NCBI GenBank assembly: GCA_938001915.1
Contig: CALLBD010000018.1
Span: 1 to 43,025 of the forward strand
Direction: 5' to 3'
Source: an uncultured Caulobacterales bacterium
GTDB taxonomy: Bacteria; Pseudomonadota; Alphaproteobacteria; Caulobacterales; Maricaulaceae
DNA: 43,025 bases
Positions within the stretch are counted from its first letter, which is position 1; each line of letters begins with the position of its first letter. The position numbers and the translations under genes are program-made. The notes beneath the pieces are model-generated. The model saw only the letters and a program-made list of their open reading frames with translations. It was not told the origin of the DNA and made no database searches. Of the stretch, positions 34,901 through 43,025 are shown piece after piece.

Positions 34901-36448
34901 ATGTTAGAAGATCTCCCAATCCTTAGCTTCATTACCTTTATACCGCTCATGGGCGCGTTGATGTTGGCGGGTTTCGCATGGCTCGGCAAAGCTGACGGGC
35001 GTGAACAATTAGAGCGTAACGCCCCCCGCGCTGCGCTCGTGATTTCGATTGCTGTCCTTATTCTTTCAATTTTGATGACGCTGGACTTTGATAGTTCCAA
35101 AGCAGGTTTCCAATTTATGGAAGACATGCCCTGGCTGGGCGGAGGCATTGAATATCGTCTCGGCGTAGACGGTATTTCCGTTCTCTTTGTTTTATTGACG
35201 GCCTTCCTGACACCGTTCTGTATTCTGGCCTCTATGACATCTGTGAAGAAACGGATGCTCGAATATATGATTGCGTTTCTCGTTCTGGAGACTTTGATGA
35301 TTGGCGTCTTTGTGTCGCTGGATCTCATCTTATTTTATCTGTTCTTTGAGGCGGTCCTCATTCCGATGTTTATTATCATTGGAGTTTGGGGCGGAAAAAA
35401 CCGAGTCTACGCCTCCTATAAATTCTTCCTTTATACCCTACTGGGCTCTGTTCTAATGCTCGCGGCTATTCTGTGGATATATTATTACAGCGGCGTGCAA
35501 CTCGGTGAGCGCACAACGGACATGCGGGTTCTGATTGAAGAGCTGAAAATACCGGGCGGCGTGCAGACGTGGCTCTGGTTGGCTTTCTTCGCCAGCTTTG
35601 CTGTAAAGATGCCAATGTGGCCAGTCCACACCTGGCTGCCAGATGCGCACGTTGAAGCGCCGACAGCGGGTTCCGTTATTCTTGCGGGTATTTTGTTGAA
35701 GCTTGGCGGCTATGGCTTCTTACGGTTCTCTATCCCGCTTTTCCCGCTCGCATCATTAAATCTCGCGCCCATTATTTTCTGGATGTCGGTGATTGCGATT
35801 ATCTACACCTCGCTGGTAGCCTATCGTCAGAGCGATATGAAAAAGCTCATCGCTTATTCGTCTGTCGCCCATATGGGTTTCGTGACCATGGGTATCTTCA
35901 CCTTTAATACTCAAGGTATTCAGGGCGGCATTTTCCAAATGCTCAGCCATGGCGTTATCTCTGGCGCACTCTTCTTCTGTGTTGGCGTGATTTATGACCG
36001 CATGCACACGCGCGAGATTGCCTTTTATGGCGGCCTTGTCAGCAAGATGCCTGTCTATGCGGCGTTCTTCCTACTCTTCACGATGGCAAATGTGGGCTTG
36101 CCCGGCACCTCTGGTTTTGTCGGCGAAATTCTGACCATGGTCGGCGCTTATCAAGTCAATCCCTGGATTGCCTTTGGCGCGGCCTTTGGCATGATCCTCT
36201 CCGCTGTCTATGCGCTTTATCTCTACCGCGCCGTGATTTTCGGTGAGGTCCACAATGAGAAGCTTGAAGGCATTCTGGATGTCACGAAAACCGAAGCCTT
36301 TATTCTTGGTACACTAGCCTTTTTCACCATCCTATTAGGTGTCTATCCGTCACTCATTACCGATGTGACCTCGGCCTCTGTCGAGAAACTCATTACTGAT
36401 TTCAACGCGGCACAAATCGCTGTCCCAGCCGTTGGCGGAGCCCAATAA
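34901..36448 (+). CDS. nuoM: NADH-quinone oxidoreductase subunit M
   Basis: 515 residues from ATG at 34901, preceded by GTAGGAC; an open frame to 34847 overlaps nuoL and is rejected. Antiporter-like, 14 helices. [18 protein letters not shown] holds the conserved Glu of helix 5; [20 protein letters not shown] the helix 7-8 region. Stop overlaps nuoN (TAATG). Confidence 0.96.
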   Translation: MLEDLPILSFITFIPLMGALMLAGFAWLGKADGREQLERNAPRAALVISIAVLILSILMTLDFDSSKAGFQFMEDMPWLGGGIEYRLGVDGISVLFVLLTAFLTPFCILASMTSVKKRMLEYMIAFLVLETLMIGVFVSLDLILFYLFFEAVLIPMFIIIGVWGGKNRVYASYKFFLYTLLGSVLMLAAILWIYYYSGVQLGERTTDMRVLIEELKIPGGVQTWLWLAFFASFAVKMPMWPVHTWLPDAHVEAPTAGSVILAGILLKLGGYGFLRFSIPLFPLASLNLAPIIFWMSVIAIIYTSLVAYRQSDMKKLIAYSSVAHMGFVTMGIFTFNTQGIQGGIFQMLSHGVISGALFFCVGVIYDRMHTREIAFYGGLVSKMPVYAAFFLLFTMANVGLPGTSGFVGEILTMVGAYQVNPWIAFGAAFGMILSAVYALYLYRAVIFGEVHNEKLEGILDVTKTEAFILGTLAFFTILLGVYPSLITDVTSASVEKLITDFNAAQIAVPAVGGAQ

Positions 36449-37896
36449 TGTTCCAATCACTTTCCACAATTTTGCCAGAACTCTTTTTGGCCGTTACGGC
36501 GTCTTTGCTTCTAGGCTTTGGTTTGTCCAAAACCCAAGACCGCTCCGATATTGTTCGCAATATCGCGGCGGGTCTGCTCGTTATTTTCGGATTAATGGGC
36601 TTTGTGCTCGACCGTCCTGCCGGCACGTCTTTCAATGGTCTATTGTATAATAACGAATTTAGTGATTTTCTGAAAGCGGTGATTGGCCTGGCGGCGGCGG
36701 CGGCTTTGCTATTGTCCAAACATTATTTCAAATCGGAAAAATTAGACCGCTATGAGTTTTCGGTTCTAACGCTTTATTCTGTCCTCGGCATGTCCATTAT
36801 GGTCTCCGCGAATAATTTGCTCTCCATGTATATTGGTATCGAGATGCAATCGCTTGCGCTTTATATTATGGCGGCGTTTAACCGTGATAGTTTGCGGGCC
36901 TCTGAATCGGGACTGAAATATTTCGTTCTCGGCGCTTTGTCGTCAGGGCTCCTGTTATATGGCGCGTCGCTGGTCTATGGATTTACAGGGTCTCTTGACT
37001 TCGAAACAATTAGAGCCTCCATTGAGCTCACAGGCGCAACATCAGGCGTAATTGCAGGCATGGTCTTCTTGCTCTGTGGCTTGGCGTTTAAGATTTCCGC
37101 TGCGCCGTTCCATATGTGGACACCTGATGTGTATGAAGGCTCGCCCACGCCCGTCACAGGGTTTTTCGCCGCGGCCCCAAAGCTTGCCGCAATGGCGATT
37201 ATTGCGCGCCTAACCATTATCCCTTTCAGCGATATTTTGGGGCAGTGGCAGCAAGTGATTGTTGTCATGGCAGTTCTATCCATGCTCGTAGGTGCACTCG
37301 GCGCGATTGTTCAAACGAATATTAAGCGCCTGATGGCCTATTCCTCAATTGCGAATATGGGCTATGCGCTTGTCCCGATTGCTGCGGGCACGGTTGCGGG
37401 CATCCAAGGTATGCTGATTTTCATGACGATTTACGTTATCTCTGTCATCGGTGTCTTCGCGACAATCCTACAAATGCGTTTGCGTAATGGGATGGTTGAG
37501 AAAATTAGTGACTTGTCTGGTCTCTCTAAATCCAACCCGGGTATGGCGTTATGTATTACCTTCTTCATGGTGTCCTTGATCGGTATTCCGCCGTGGCTTG
37601 GCTTCTTCGGGAAATGGTTTGCTTTCGCGCCCGCGTTTGAAGCGGGCCTTGCGTGGCTGGTTGTCATCGCGCTTGTCATGTCGGTCGTGGGGGCCTTTTA
37701 CTATTTGCGTATTATCAAGATGATATGGTTTGATGAACCCACACGAGAGTTCATCCTTGCCCCGCGTACCGTGCGTTTCATCGCGATTGCCTCTGCACTT
37801 CTGGTTTTCCCGCTCTTGGTTATCCCAGGAACAGGTATTGGAATTGCCGCAATGAACCTTGCGGAAACGGCAGCTCAGGCGCTTTTTGCCCAATAG
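36448..37896 (+). CDS. nuoN: NADH-quinone oxidoreductase subunit N
   Basis: 482 residues, 14 helices, third antiporter-like subunit. YIGIEMQSLALYIMAAFN (helix 5 glutamate), FHMWTPDVYEGSPTPVTGFF and the discontinuous helix region are clear. Ends the nuo gene set. birA follows in the same frame after 18 bases. Confidence 0.96.
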   Translation: MFQSLSTILPELFLAVTASLLLGFGLSKTQDRSDIVRNIAAGLLVIFGLMGFVLDRPAGTSFNGLLYNNEFSDFLKAVIGLAAAAALLLSKHYFKSEKLDRYEFSVLTLYSVLGMSIMVSANNLLSMYIGIEMQSLALYIMAAFNRDSLRASESGLKYFVLGALSSGLLLYGASLVYGFTGSLDFETIRASIELTGATSGVIAGMVFLLCGLAFKISAAPFHMWTPDVYEGSPTPVTGFFAAAPKLAAMAIIARLTIIPFSDILGQWQQVIVVMAVLSMLVGALGAIVQTNIKRLMAYSSIANMGYALVPIAAGTVAGIQGMLIFMTIYVISVIGVFATILQMRLRNGMVEKISDLSGLSKSNPGMALCITFFMVSLIGIPPWLGFFGKWFAFAPAFEAGLAWLVVIALVMSVVGAFYYLRIIKMIWFDEPTREFILAPRTVRFIAIASALLVFPLLVIPGTGIGIAAMNLAETAAQALFAQ

Positions 37897-37914
37897 GCAG
37901 AGCGTGCGCGTCCA

Positions 37915-38649
37915 TTGAAATTCATTCAATATGATAGCCTCGGAAGTACAAATCTCGAGGCGGAACGTTTATTTCACACCAGAGAGCGCTTGCCATTTTG
38001 GGTGCGCGCCGATGAACAAACGGCTGGCCGTGGACGCCGCGGCCGTGAATGGAGCTCACCCGCCGGTAATTTTTACGGCACCGCCTGTTACGCCTTTGAC
38101 GGGACGCCAGAGGCGGCCGCGAAGCTCAGTTTCGTCGCGGCTATAGCCACGGCGAAAGCGCTATCCGCCTACACATTGACGTCCCAGCCTAGCTTGAAAT
38201 GGCCGAATGATGTGTTGTTGGGCGGGCGCAAAGTCGCAGGGCTATTGCTAGAGGCAAGACCCAGACGCGTCCTGATTGGGATTGGCGTGAACCTTGTGTC
38301 CCATCCCGAGGGCGGCAATATCCCCGCGACACATCTTTTGGCGCACATAGACCCAGCGGCGCTAAATTCAGATGAGCCAGAATTTACCGGCCCCGAGGGT
38401 TTTCTCGCAATCTTAGCGCGGTGCTTTGATACGGCCTTTCGCAATCATCTGGCCTATGGGTTTTCTGCGACACGGGCCGATTGGATGGATTTGTGCCACA
38501 CTATTCCAGGGCCTGTGACCGTGCGTCTGCCCCATGAGAGTTTTACGGGGCAGGCGCAAAGCCTGCTTGAAAACGGGGCGTTGCGTGTTACCGCTCAGGA
38601 TGGCACGATACGAGACGTCCATGCGGGCGATGTCTTTTTTGGAAGTTGA
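37915..38649 (+). CDS. birA: Biotin-[acetyl-CoA-carboxylase] ligase, monofunctional
   Basis: 244 residues from TTG at 37915. No other start is possible: the frame runs back to the nuoN stop with only seven sense codons and no ATG, GTG or other TTG, and the first residues (KFIQYDSLGSTNLEA) are needed for the biotin/ATP site. The ligase motif GRGRRGR is at 38-44, KWPNDV at 95-100 and the GRKVAGLLLEA segment with Lys106. It lacks the N-terminal HTH of E. coli BirA, so it should not regulate transcription. It biotinylates acetyl-CoA carboxylase. No good ribosome site, so translation may depend on ribosomes ending nuoN. Confidence 0.9.
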   Translation: MKFIQYDSLGSTNLEAERLFHTRERLPFWVRADEQTAGRGRRGREWSSPAGNFYGTACYAFDGTPEAAAKLSFVAAIATAKALSAYTLTSQPSLKWPNDVLLGGRKVAGLLLEARPRRVLIGIGVNLVSHPEGGNIPATHLLAHIDPAALNSDEPEFTGPEGFLAILARCFDTAFRNHLAYGFSATRADWMDLCHTIPGPVTVRLPHESFTGQAQSLLENGALRVTAQDGTIRDVHAGDVFFGS

Positions 38650-38652
38650 ACC

Positions 38653-39432
38653 ATGTTACTTGCGATAGATAACGGAAATACGAACATATTATTTGCTGTC
38701 CATGATATGGCCTCTAAATGGCTGTTTGAATGGCGTATCGCAACGGATGCCACCCGTACGGCGGATGAGTATGCCGTGTGGTTCCATCAGCTCCTCAGCA
38801 TGGTTGAGCTTACTTTCGAAGATATTACCGCTTGCGTGATTTCCTCAGTCGTCCCGCAGTCGATTTTCAATTTGCGAAATCTTTCGCGCCGACACTTAAA
38901 TGTTGATCCCATTATCATTGGCGAAGCCGGGGTAGATGTGGGTATTGGCGTTCGGGTAGATAACCCTTCAGAAGTCGGCGCAGATCGTCTGGTCACGACA
39001 CTTGGCGCGGTACAGCGCTATGAGGGGCCTCTGATCGTCATTGATAGCGGCACCGCGACAACCTTTGATGTTGTATCTGCGGATCGGCATTTCGAAGGCG
39101 GGATTATCGCGCCAGGTATCAACCTGTCCATGCGCGCCCTCCATGAAGCCGCAGCCCAATTGCCCCGTATTGAGATTAGAAAACCAGACTTAGTTATTGG
39201 GAAAAATACGGTGTCTGCCATGCAATCCGGTGTATTTTGGGGCTATATTGGGTTGATTGACGGCCTTGTGCGGCAAATCCAAAAAGAAGACGGCCGCGAT
39301 TTTACGGTCATTGGAACGGGCGGCGTTGCGTCTCTCTTCGCGGGCGCGAGCGAAACAATTCAGCACTATGACTCGCAACTCACGATAGATGGGTTATATG
39401 AGGTATGGCAGTTGAACCGCCACACGGCCTAA
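38653..39432 (+). CDS. coaX: Type III pantothenate kinase
   Basis: 259 residues. ASKHA-fold enzyme starting [18 protein letters not shown], with the phosphate loop DNGNTN (6-11), [11 protein letters not shown] and the [11 protein letters not shown] motif, then [18 protein letters not shown]. It phosphorylates pantothenate, the first step of CoA synthesis, and needs a monovalent cation. Three bases after birA, so cofactor genes are grouped. Cytosolic. Confidence 0.95.
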   Translation: MLLAIDNGNTNILFAVHDMASKWLFEWRIATDATRTADEYAVWFHQLLSMVELTFEDITACVISSVVPQSIFNLRNLSRRHLNVDPIIIGEAGVDVGIGVRVDNPSEVGADRLVTTLGAVQRYEGPLIVIDSGTATTFDVVSADRHFEGGIIAPGINLSMRALHEAAAQLPRIEIRKPDLVIGKNTVSAMQSGVFWGYIGLIDGLVRQIQKEDGRDFTVIGTGGVASLFAGASETIQHYDSQLTIDGLYEVWQLNRHTA

Positions 39433-39494
39433 AGGCCGCATTCATCTGGATACGATGCGACACGGCCTCTCGTACCTTGTAACAAAGAAAAACT

Positions 39495-41183
39495 ATGACA
39501 AAACAAAAACGCGAAGACGAATTTGTCTTCCTTCCCCTCGGCGGGTCCGGGGAAATTGGGATGAACCTCAACCTCTTTGGGTTCGGCCCGGCACATGACC
39601 GCAAATGGATAATCGTCGATATGGGCGTGACCTTTGGTGGTCCCGATACGCCCGGCATCGACATCATCATGCCCGATATTAATTTCATCGAGCAAAACCG
39701 CAGCAACATTCTTGGGATAGTTCTCACCCATGCCCATGAAGATCATATGGGCGCGCTGGCGCGGCTCTGGGACCGTATTCGTTGTCCGGTTTGGGCAACG
39801 CCTTTCACGATGTATCTCGTCAAAGACCGCTTGGCCGAAGTAGGCCTATTGGACGATGTGCCGCTGAACCTTGTCGAACTGAGCGGGCGGCTGGAGATTG
39901 GCCCCTTTGAGATTGATCTGATTACGCTCACCCATTCCATCCCTGAGCCCAATGCTTTGGCTATTCGAACGAGTCTGGGGACGGTGCTGCATACGGGTGA
40001 CTGGAAAATTGATCCTGCGCCGCAAATTGGCGACCCTGTTGATGAAAAGGCGCTGCGCCAACTTGGCAAGGACGGTGTGCTTGCGATGATTTGTGACTCG
40101 ACCAATGTGTTCTCCCCTGGCGAGGCGGGATCAGAGGAGGGAGTTCGCAAGGAACTCACGAAACTGATTGGAGAATATGAGGGCCGCGGTGTGGCCGTGG
40201 CGAGTTTCGCCTCTAATGTGGCACGACTGGAATCTGTCATGATAGCGGCGCGAGAGAATAACCGCTCTGTTTGCCTGATGGGGCGCTCTATGAAGCGTAT
40301 GACGGCGGCAGCGAAATCGGTCGGACTTTTAGAAAAAGCTGGCCAATTGCTGTCAGAGGATGAAGCCCAAGCCATGCCTGCGGCCCATGTGCTCTATTTG
40401 TGTACTGGCAGCCAGGGCGAACCTCGCGCGGCGCTCTCGCGCATTGCAAATGGCGAACATCGCAGCGTAAAATTCACGAAGGGCGATGTGGTCATTTTCA
40501 GCTCAAAAATTATCCCAGGCAATGAGAAGGGAATCTTCGCCCTGCAAAATGCCCTCGCGGATGACGGTGTTGAAATTATTACGGAGAAAATGCGCGACAT
40601 TCATGTTTCGGGTCATCCTTGCCGCGATGAGCTGGCGCAAATGTATGATTGGGTTGAACCCGAAATTGCTATTCCTGTGCATGGCGAGCGGCGGCATTTA
40701 TTGGAACACGCGAAGCTCGCCAAAGAATTGGGCGTGAAACGGGCCTATCCGCCGCGTAATGGTGAAATGATATTGCTCGCGCCTAAGGGACCGCAAGTTG
40801 TCGATATCGTCCCCTCTGGCCGCTTGCATCAAGACGGCAAAGATATTGTATCGGCTTCCGATCATGGTTTGCGCCTGCGCCGGAAAATGGGATTTGCGGG
40901 ACATGTGTCCGTGAGTCTTGTCGTCAATAGCAAAGGCAAGATTGTCGCGGGTCCTGAACCGCGCGCAAGCGGTTTCCCAGAAGGGAAAAACGGCGAGCTT
41001 ATGGACGACTTACTCGATGATATTGCCGACGCGGCGGAAGAGGCGTTTTACGCCCTTAGCCCGCGCGATAGGCGCGACGAAGAACGCATTGAAAATAAGG
41101 TCGCCGCTAAGGTAAAGCGCATCATCCGTGACCGCACAGGCAAGCGCACGCTCGTTGAAGCCGTCGCGCACAAGGTCAAATAA
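39495..41183 (+). CDS. rnj: Ribonuclease J
   Basis: 562 residues. Metallo-beta-lactamase/beta-CASP nuclease: zinc motif HAHEDH (79-84), further His in LTHSIPEPNALAI and LHTGDWKID, and beta-CASP segments CDSTNVFSPG and SFASNVARLESVM, then CTGSQGEPRAAL and HVSGHPCRDEL. The C-terminal domain ends with the KVKRIIRDRTGKRTLVEAVA segment. RNase J processes and degrades RNA by 5'-exo and endo cleavage; alphaproteobacteria carry it alongside RNase E. It follows coaX by 62 bases. Confidence 0.95.
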   Translation: MTKQKREDEFVFLPLGGSGEIGMNLNLFGFGPAHDRKWIIVDMGVTFGGPDTPGIDIIMPDINFIEQNRSNILGIVLTHAHEDHMGALARLWDRIRCPVWATPFTMYLVKDRLAEVGLLDDVPLNLVELSGRLEIGPFEIDLITLTHSIPEPNALAIRTSLGTVLHTGDWKIDPAPQIGDPVDEKALRQLGKDGVLAMICDSTNVFSPGEAGSEEGVRKELTKLIGEYEGRGVAVASFASNVARLESVMIAARENNRSVCLMGRSMKRMTAAAKSVGLLEKAGQLLSEDEAQAMPAAHVLYLCTGSQGEPRAALSRIANGEHRSVKFTKGDVVIFSSKIIPGNEKGIFALQNALADDGVEIITEKMRDIHVSGHPCRDELAQMYDWVEPEIAIPVHGERRHLLEHAKLAKELGVKRAYPPRNGEMILLAPKGPQVVDIVPSGRLHQDGKDIVSASDHGLRLRRKMGFAGHVSVSLVVNSKGKIVAGPEPRASGFPEGKNGELMDDLLDDIADAAEEAFYALSPRDRRDEERIENKVAAKVKRIIRDRTGKRTLVEAVAHKVK

Positions 41184-41232
41184 ATGCGCGAGATTTTTCT
41201 TGGCCGCATGACAACAGATAGAGGGTTTTAGT

Positions 41233-41496
41233 ATGAATCTATTTTCCGCATTTGTTGTTTGGCTCATCATCTGGTGGCTCACCCTCTTTCTGATTTTACC
41301 TATTGGTATTAGAGGCCAAGCGGAAGAAGGGGAGATTGTTGAGGGAAGTGAACCCGGCGCGCCCCACCGATTGGATATAAAACGCAAATTCATTCAGACC
41401 ACCATTATCGGAACAATTATTTGGGTTCTGGTCTGTGCGCTTATCATGTCAGGCATCATCAGCTGGGAGATGCTGGGAAACCTGTTCAAACGTTAA
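41233..41496 (+). CDS. DUF1467 family small membrane protein
   Basis: 87 residues. Two membrane helices (about 5-24 and 58-76) flank a polar loop with the family landmark LPIGIRGQAEEGEIVEGSEPG and PHRLDIKRKF. DUF1467 proteins are confined mainly to alphaproteobacteria and usually lie beside proS and RNase J. Function unknown. Confidence 0.9.
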   Translation: MNLFSAFVVWLIIWWLTLFLILPIGIRGQAEEGEIVEGSEPGAPHRLDIKRKFIQTTIIGTIIWVLVCALIMSGIISWEMLGNLFKR

Positions 41497-41603
41497 GATT
41501 ATAGTAAACGCCTCGTTAATATCTGCTTGTAATTGTAGTGCTTGTCGCTGGACATTGCCTCGTCTATGCCCGCAAAACGACTTAAATAAAAAGAGCCCGC
41601 ACC

Positions 41604-42926
41604 ATGCGTCTGTCCCGCTATTTTTTACCGCTCCTTAAAGAGACCCCGTCCGATGCGACGGTGGCCTCGCACCGCTATATGTTGCGCGCGGGTATGATCC
41701 GTCAAAATAGCGCGGGGATTTATACGTGGTTGCCGCTGGGCCATAAGGTCCTCAAGAAAATTGAACAGATCGTGCGCGAAGAGCAGAATAAAGCGGGCGC
41801 GATAGAGATGCTGATGCCGACCATCCAAAGCGCGGATCTCTGGAAAGAAACGGGCCGCTATGATGCCTATGGTCCAGAGATGCTCCGCATTACGGACCGT
41901 CATGAGCGCGAGATGCTTTATGGTCCGACCAATGAGGATATGATTACGGATGTGTTCCGGTCTTTCGTGCGCTCCTATAAAGATTTGCCGAAGATGCTCT
42001 ACCACATTCAGTGGAAGTTCCGCGATGAACGTCGCCCGCGTTTCGGCGTCATGCGGGGCCGCGAATTTTTGATGAAAGATACCTATAGCTTTGACCTGAC
42101 TGAGGCCGATGCTGTGAAGTCCTATAATAAAATGTTCACGGCCTATCTGAACACCTTCGCAAGGCTTGGCATTAAAGCCGTGCCGATGAAAGCCGACACG
42201 GGGCCGATTGGCGGGGACCTCTCGCATGAGTTCGTTATCCTTGCGGAAAGCGGCGAGAGCGAAGTTTTCTGTCACCGGGATTTGGTCGAAATGGCGCCTC
42301 CGGGCGATGTCGATTTTGACGGCGACCTCAGCCATATTTTTGAGGAACGCACCGCGCTTTATGCGGCCACCGAAGAAATGCATGACGCTGAAGAATTTGC
42401 GAAAATTCCCGCTGACAAACAGCTCTCCGCGCGCGGTATTGAAGTTGGTCATATCTTCTATTTTGGCGACAAATATTCTGGGCCGATGAAGGCCACGGTT
42501 ATGGACTCAGACGGCAAGCCGCAAACGGCCATGATGGGCAGTTATGGCATTGGCGTCTCGCGCCTCGTAGGCGGCATTATCGAAGCGAGCCATGATGAAA
42601 ACGGCATTATTTGGCCGAAGTCTGTGACGCCATTCGGGGCAGGGGTGCTGAACCTCAAACCTGGCCATGAGGAGTCAGATAAAGTTTCAGAAGAGATCTA
42701 TAACAAGCTTGCCGCCGCTGGTATTGACCCGCTGTTGGATGATGAAAAAGGCTCAATTGGGGTGAAATTCTCGCGTATGGATTTGATTGGCCTACCGTTC
42801 CAAATCGCGGTTGGACCGCGCGGATTGAAAGAGGGCTCTGTCGAAGTCAAAGACCGCGCCACGGGTGAAAAGCAGAATATGTCGCCCGATGAAGCGGTCA
42901 CGCTCGTCATAAAGGCCTACGCGTAA
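41604..42926 (+). CDS. proS: Prolyl-tRNA synthetase, short alphaproteobacterial form
   Basis: 440 residues against about 570 in E. coli: the inserted editing domain is missing, as is normal in alphaproteobacteria. Class II motifs: [17 protein letters not shown] (motif 1), [20 protein letters not shown] (motif 2) and [18 protein letters not shown] (motif 3); [20 protein letters not shown] is also typical. The C-terminal anticodon domain ends the protein. It charges tRNA-Pro. Preceded by 107 bases without a gene, in which I see no clear regulatory site. Long antisense frames across it are shadows. Confidence 0.96.
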   Translation: MRLSRYFLPLLKETPSDATVASHRYMLRAGMIRQNSAGIYTWLPLGHKVLKKIEQIVREEQNKAGAIEMLMPTIQSADLWKETGRYDAYGPEMLRITDRHEREMLYGPTNEDMITDVFRSFVRSYKDLPKMLYHIQWKFRDERRPRFGVMRGREFLMKDTYSFDLTEADAVKSYNKMFTAYLNTFARLGIKAVPMKADTGPIGGDLSHEFVILAESGESEVFCHRDLVEMAPPGDVDFDGDLSHIFEERTALYAATEEMHDAEEFAKIPADKQLSARGIEVGHIFYFGDKYSGPMKATVMDSDGKPQTAMMGSYGIGVSRLVGGIIEASHDENGIIWPKSVTPFGAGVLNLKPGHEESDKVSEEIYNKLAAAGIDPLLDDEKGSIGVKFSRMDLIGLPFQIAVGPRGLKEGSVEVKDRATGEKQNMSPDEAVTLVIKAYA

Positions 42927-43025
42927 ATGTCGGCAGGCGTGAATAAGTCGGGGCAGAATAAACCGTTCGGAACTATCGAACGGCGCATTTCGACACGCTA
43001 TTTGCGCGCCAAGAAAAACCAAGGC
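42927..43025 (+). CDS. LolC/E-type lipoprotein-release permease (5' end only)
   Basis: ATG directly follows the proS stop (TAAATG) and 33 codons run off the window. The segment FGTIERRISTRYLRAKK matches the cytoplasmic N-terminus that precedes the first helix in alphaproteobacterial LolC/E, and lolC/E commonly follows proS in this group. Too short to prove by sequence alone; synteny carries much of the call. Confidence 0.65.
   Translation, partial: MSAGVNKSGQNKPFGTIERRISTRYLRAKKNQG

Noticed and set aside
41625..42452. 275-codon open frame antisense to proS
   Set aside because: It lies fully opposite a clear proS gene, has no ribosome site or recognisable domain, and such long mirror frames are common in codon-biased genes.
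1..43025. CRISPR array, tRNA genes, prophage or intact insertion sequence
   Set aside because: No regularly spaced direct repeats, cloverleaf-type sequences, or phage or transposase genes were found by eye.

Overview
The window looks like chromosomal DNA of a Gram-negative alphaproteobacterium with moderate GC. Evidence: a complete 14-subunit nuoA-N complex I operon with an extended NuoE; the downstream run nuoN-birA-coaX-RNase J-DUF1467-proS-lolC/E, a typical alphaproteobacterial order; the short (440-residue) alphaproteobacterial ProS; and a PetR/OmpR-like regulator next to ilvE. A marine stalked or dimorphic lineage (Hyphomonadales/Maricaulales, Robiginitomaculum-like) would fit, but that placement is inference. 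No tRNA, rRNA, CRISPR array, intact insertion sequence or prophage gene was seen.

Bases 1-5,700 are accessory: the start of an HscC-type Hsp70 (minus), a secreted glycine-zipper protein with an Arg/Phe/Asn/Ser-rich tail and its terminator (minus), an autoregulatory-looking XRE regulator plus membrane protein pair whose operator covers promoter and start codon, the ABC-F factor EttA, and a family 9 glycoside hydrolase lipoprotein. Bases 5,700-8,180 form a tight methionine/folate operon: an ArsR-HTH/methyltransferase fusion, metF, and a membrane-anchored NTF2-like protein. Bases 8,187-11,200 hold ilvE divergent from an OmpR-type response regulator and its sensor kinase.

Bases 11,208-18,864 are minus-strand housekeeping and envelope genes: proC, a YbjN protein, a secreted protein with two YbaY-like domains, a GST-fold protein, trhO, a small lipoprotein, a PAN/Apple-CAP secreted protein and a bifunctional class A PBP. 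A YcgN cysteine-cluster gene diverges from the PBP with a 28-base gap. Then comes about 550 bp without a gene, holding a run of strong hairpins and a large palindromic repeat, followed by a small membrane protein gene.

Bases 20,570-37,900 are the nuo operon. A well-formed Fur-like 15-mer sits in the putative promoter. The operon carries five extra small envelope genes at subunit junctions (two lipoprotein/exported genes between nuoC and nuoD, two small membrane proteins between nuoE and nuoF, one between nuoF and nuoG), all coupled by short overlaps. Between the two exported genes is a second, diverged copy of the nuoC 3' end, a recombination scar. Downstream, birA (TTG start), coaX, RNase J, DUF1467, proS and the start of a LolC/E permease complete the window. 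The most interesting undescribed material is the set of extra nuo-operon genes with the nuoC-tail scar, the structured intergenic region at 19.4-19.9 kb, and the XRE/membrane-protein module.
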